From the NCBI GenBank assembly GCA_020435205.1, contig JAGQZY010000007.1, positions 1 to 54,419 on the forward strand: a DNA stretch of 54,419 nucleotides, read 5' to 3'. Positions 53,827 through 54,419 of this stretch are shown here, piece by piece. A program made the position numbers and the translations under genes. Positions within the stretch are counted from its first letter, which is position 1. Every line of letters starts with the position of its first letter. The stretch is from Bdellovibrionales bacterium (GTDB lineage Bacteria > Bdellovibrionota > Bdellovibrionia > Bdellovibrionales > JAGQZY01). The notes under the pieces are model-generated. The model ran no database searches and was not told the DNA's origin. It was given only the letters and a program-made list of their open reading frames with translations.

Positions 53827-54419
53827 TTAATGAAAACTACGATGGGTAATAAAGGTTTTTTTACCCGCTTTAATATTGACCTTGCCCGTCCACATTTTAA
53901 CCTCACCGACGGGACCAAAACCCATTAAGCTGATCTCATGTTCACCCGGAGGAAGATGAATTCGACTCAACTGAAAAGTATCCGGCAAGGTTCCCCATTG
54001 CCTCAAGTCAGCCTGATCTGCCGCATGCATAACAATGGCTGCGATCGCGCCTAGTCCTTCATTTTTTTGACGGATTTGATCGGCCACCACCTCTTTAGCA
54101 ATAACTCCCAAAACTTTTTTAGCCACAAGATAAGCATAATCTGCGTCTAAAGTGCGAATGGCCTCGGAGCCGACATCGTATAATAATTCAGTGCTAGGAT
54201 AGAGTTTAGTTCCAACCATAACCTTTGCTGTTTTGATTCCTGAGTATTGTGGCACAAGATAAGGAAAGCGAAAATTTTCTGGGCGTGGTCGCTTTTTAGG
54301 GATCCAACCTTGTTGAAAGATAAAAACTAGTTCTCCTTTGGTTTTTACTTCTTTTTTAATCGTATTCAGTGAAACTGAAGGAAACTGCTTCTGCCATTTT
54401 TTCAACTCATCATATCGTC
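53827..54419 (-). CDS. COG3014-like protein, 5' end outside the window
   Basis: The frame is open to the right edge (reading RYDELKKWQKQFP... before the residues listed), so the start is missing; the TTG at 54405 is only an internal option. The visible ~195 residues show GELVFIFQQGWIPKKRPRPENF, YLVAKKVLGVIAKEVVADQIRQ, AAIVMHAADQADLRQWGTLPDTFQLSRIHLPPGEHEISLMGFG. The arrangement fits the uncharacterised COG3014 family of bacterial lipoproteins (usually ~450 residues, TPR-like N-terminus). Function unknown. Convergent with the S41 protease gene, separated by about 40 bp. Confidence 0.55.
   Translation of the reverse strand, partial: RYDELKKWQKQFPSVSLNTIKKEVKTKGELVFIFQQGWIPKKRPRPENFRFPYLVPQYSGIKTAKVMVGTKLYPSTELLYDVGSEAIRTLDADYAYLVAKKVLGVIAKEVVADQIRQKNEGLGAIAAIVMHAADQADLRQWGTLPDTFQLSRIHLPPGEHEISLMGFGPVGEVKMWTGKVNIKAGKKTFITHRSFH

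Overview
The window is a compact bacterial chromosome segment of moderate GC, with short intergenic gaps, many exported proteins and lipoproteins, and mostly core-type genes. The mix suggests a Gram-negative aerobe of the Bdellovibrionota (Bdellovibrio and relatives). The clues are a caa3-type oxidase operon, two secreted trypsin-like proteases, several lipoproteins with odd lipoboxes, a PhaR-like regulator, a TPR lipoprotein, and the prkA-yeaH-spoVR stress operon in a non-sporeformer. That placement is inference from gene content, not from a marker gene.

Layout. 1-6.0 kb: the end of a CinA/MoCF-like gene, tag (3-methyladenine glycosylase), a beta-barrel-like protein, a cNMP-binding protein, small exported proteins and a secreted S1 protease. 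6.2-8.4 kb: a catalase-peroxidase KatG with a lipoprotein signal. 8.49-12.66 kb: a small genomic island between a 16-bp direct repeat (15/16) whose right copy is the 3' end of tRNA-Ser(GGA). It holds a divergent four-gene module (TcmP and a small acidic protein on one side; a Gp37/Gp68-type three-Cys protein and a DUF3800 protein on the other) plus decayed remains of a tyrosine integrase and an XRE regulator. 12.9-16.9 kb: a di-haem cytochrome, a tiny secreted protein and a SulP anion transporter. 16.9-22.3 kb: a GlcD-like flavoprotein, a MurQ/GKRP-like SIS protein, a CREST membrane hydrolase, an FAH-family hydrolase and, divergently, maleylacetoacetate isomerase. 22.3-25.0 kb: an exported protein and a lipoprotein S1 protease. 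25.0-31.4 kb: the whole caa3 oxidase operon (small membrane protein, sco, ctaC, ctaD, ctaE, ctaF, ctaB, ctaA). 31.5-35 kb: a BamE-like lipoprotein and a large repeat/VWA surface protein. 35.1-40.5 kb: a coiled-coil exported protein, a zinc-ribbon acidic protein, secA, trmL and an AIG2-like protein. 40.6-42.4 kb: glnB-glnA. 42.5-51 kb: a lipoprotein, spoVR-yeaH-prkA, and a LolB-like plus TPR lipoprotein pair. 51.2-54.4 kb: a PhaR-like regulator, an L,D-transpeptidase, an S41 protease and the end of a COG3014-like gene.

How the genes work together. The oxidase operon combines structural subunits with haem O/A synthesis and copper delivery, enough to build a caa3 enzyme. The FAH and MaiA genes point to the end of aromatic (tyrosine/homogentisate-type) catabolism. 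GlnB and GlnA form a nitrogen-assimilation unit. PrkA, YeaH and SpoVR form the widely conserved kinase/VWA/SpoVR unit. The island is the only clearly acquired part, and its TcmP/three-Cys/DUF3800 module is the best candidate here for an undescribed system. A second theme is that several genes lack a Shine-Dalgarno sequence and have a good promoter ending only 5-12 nt before the start codon, suggesting leaderless or near-leaderless mRNAs.
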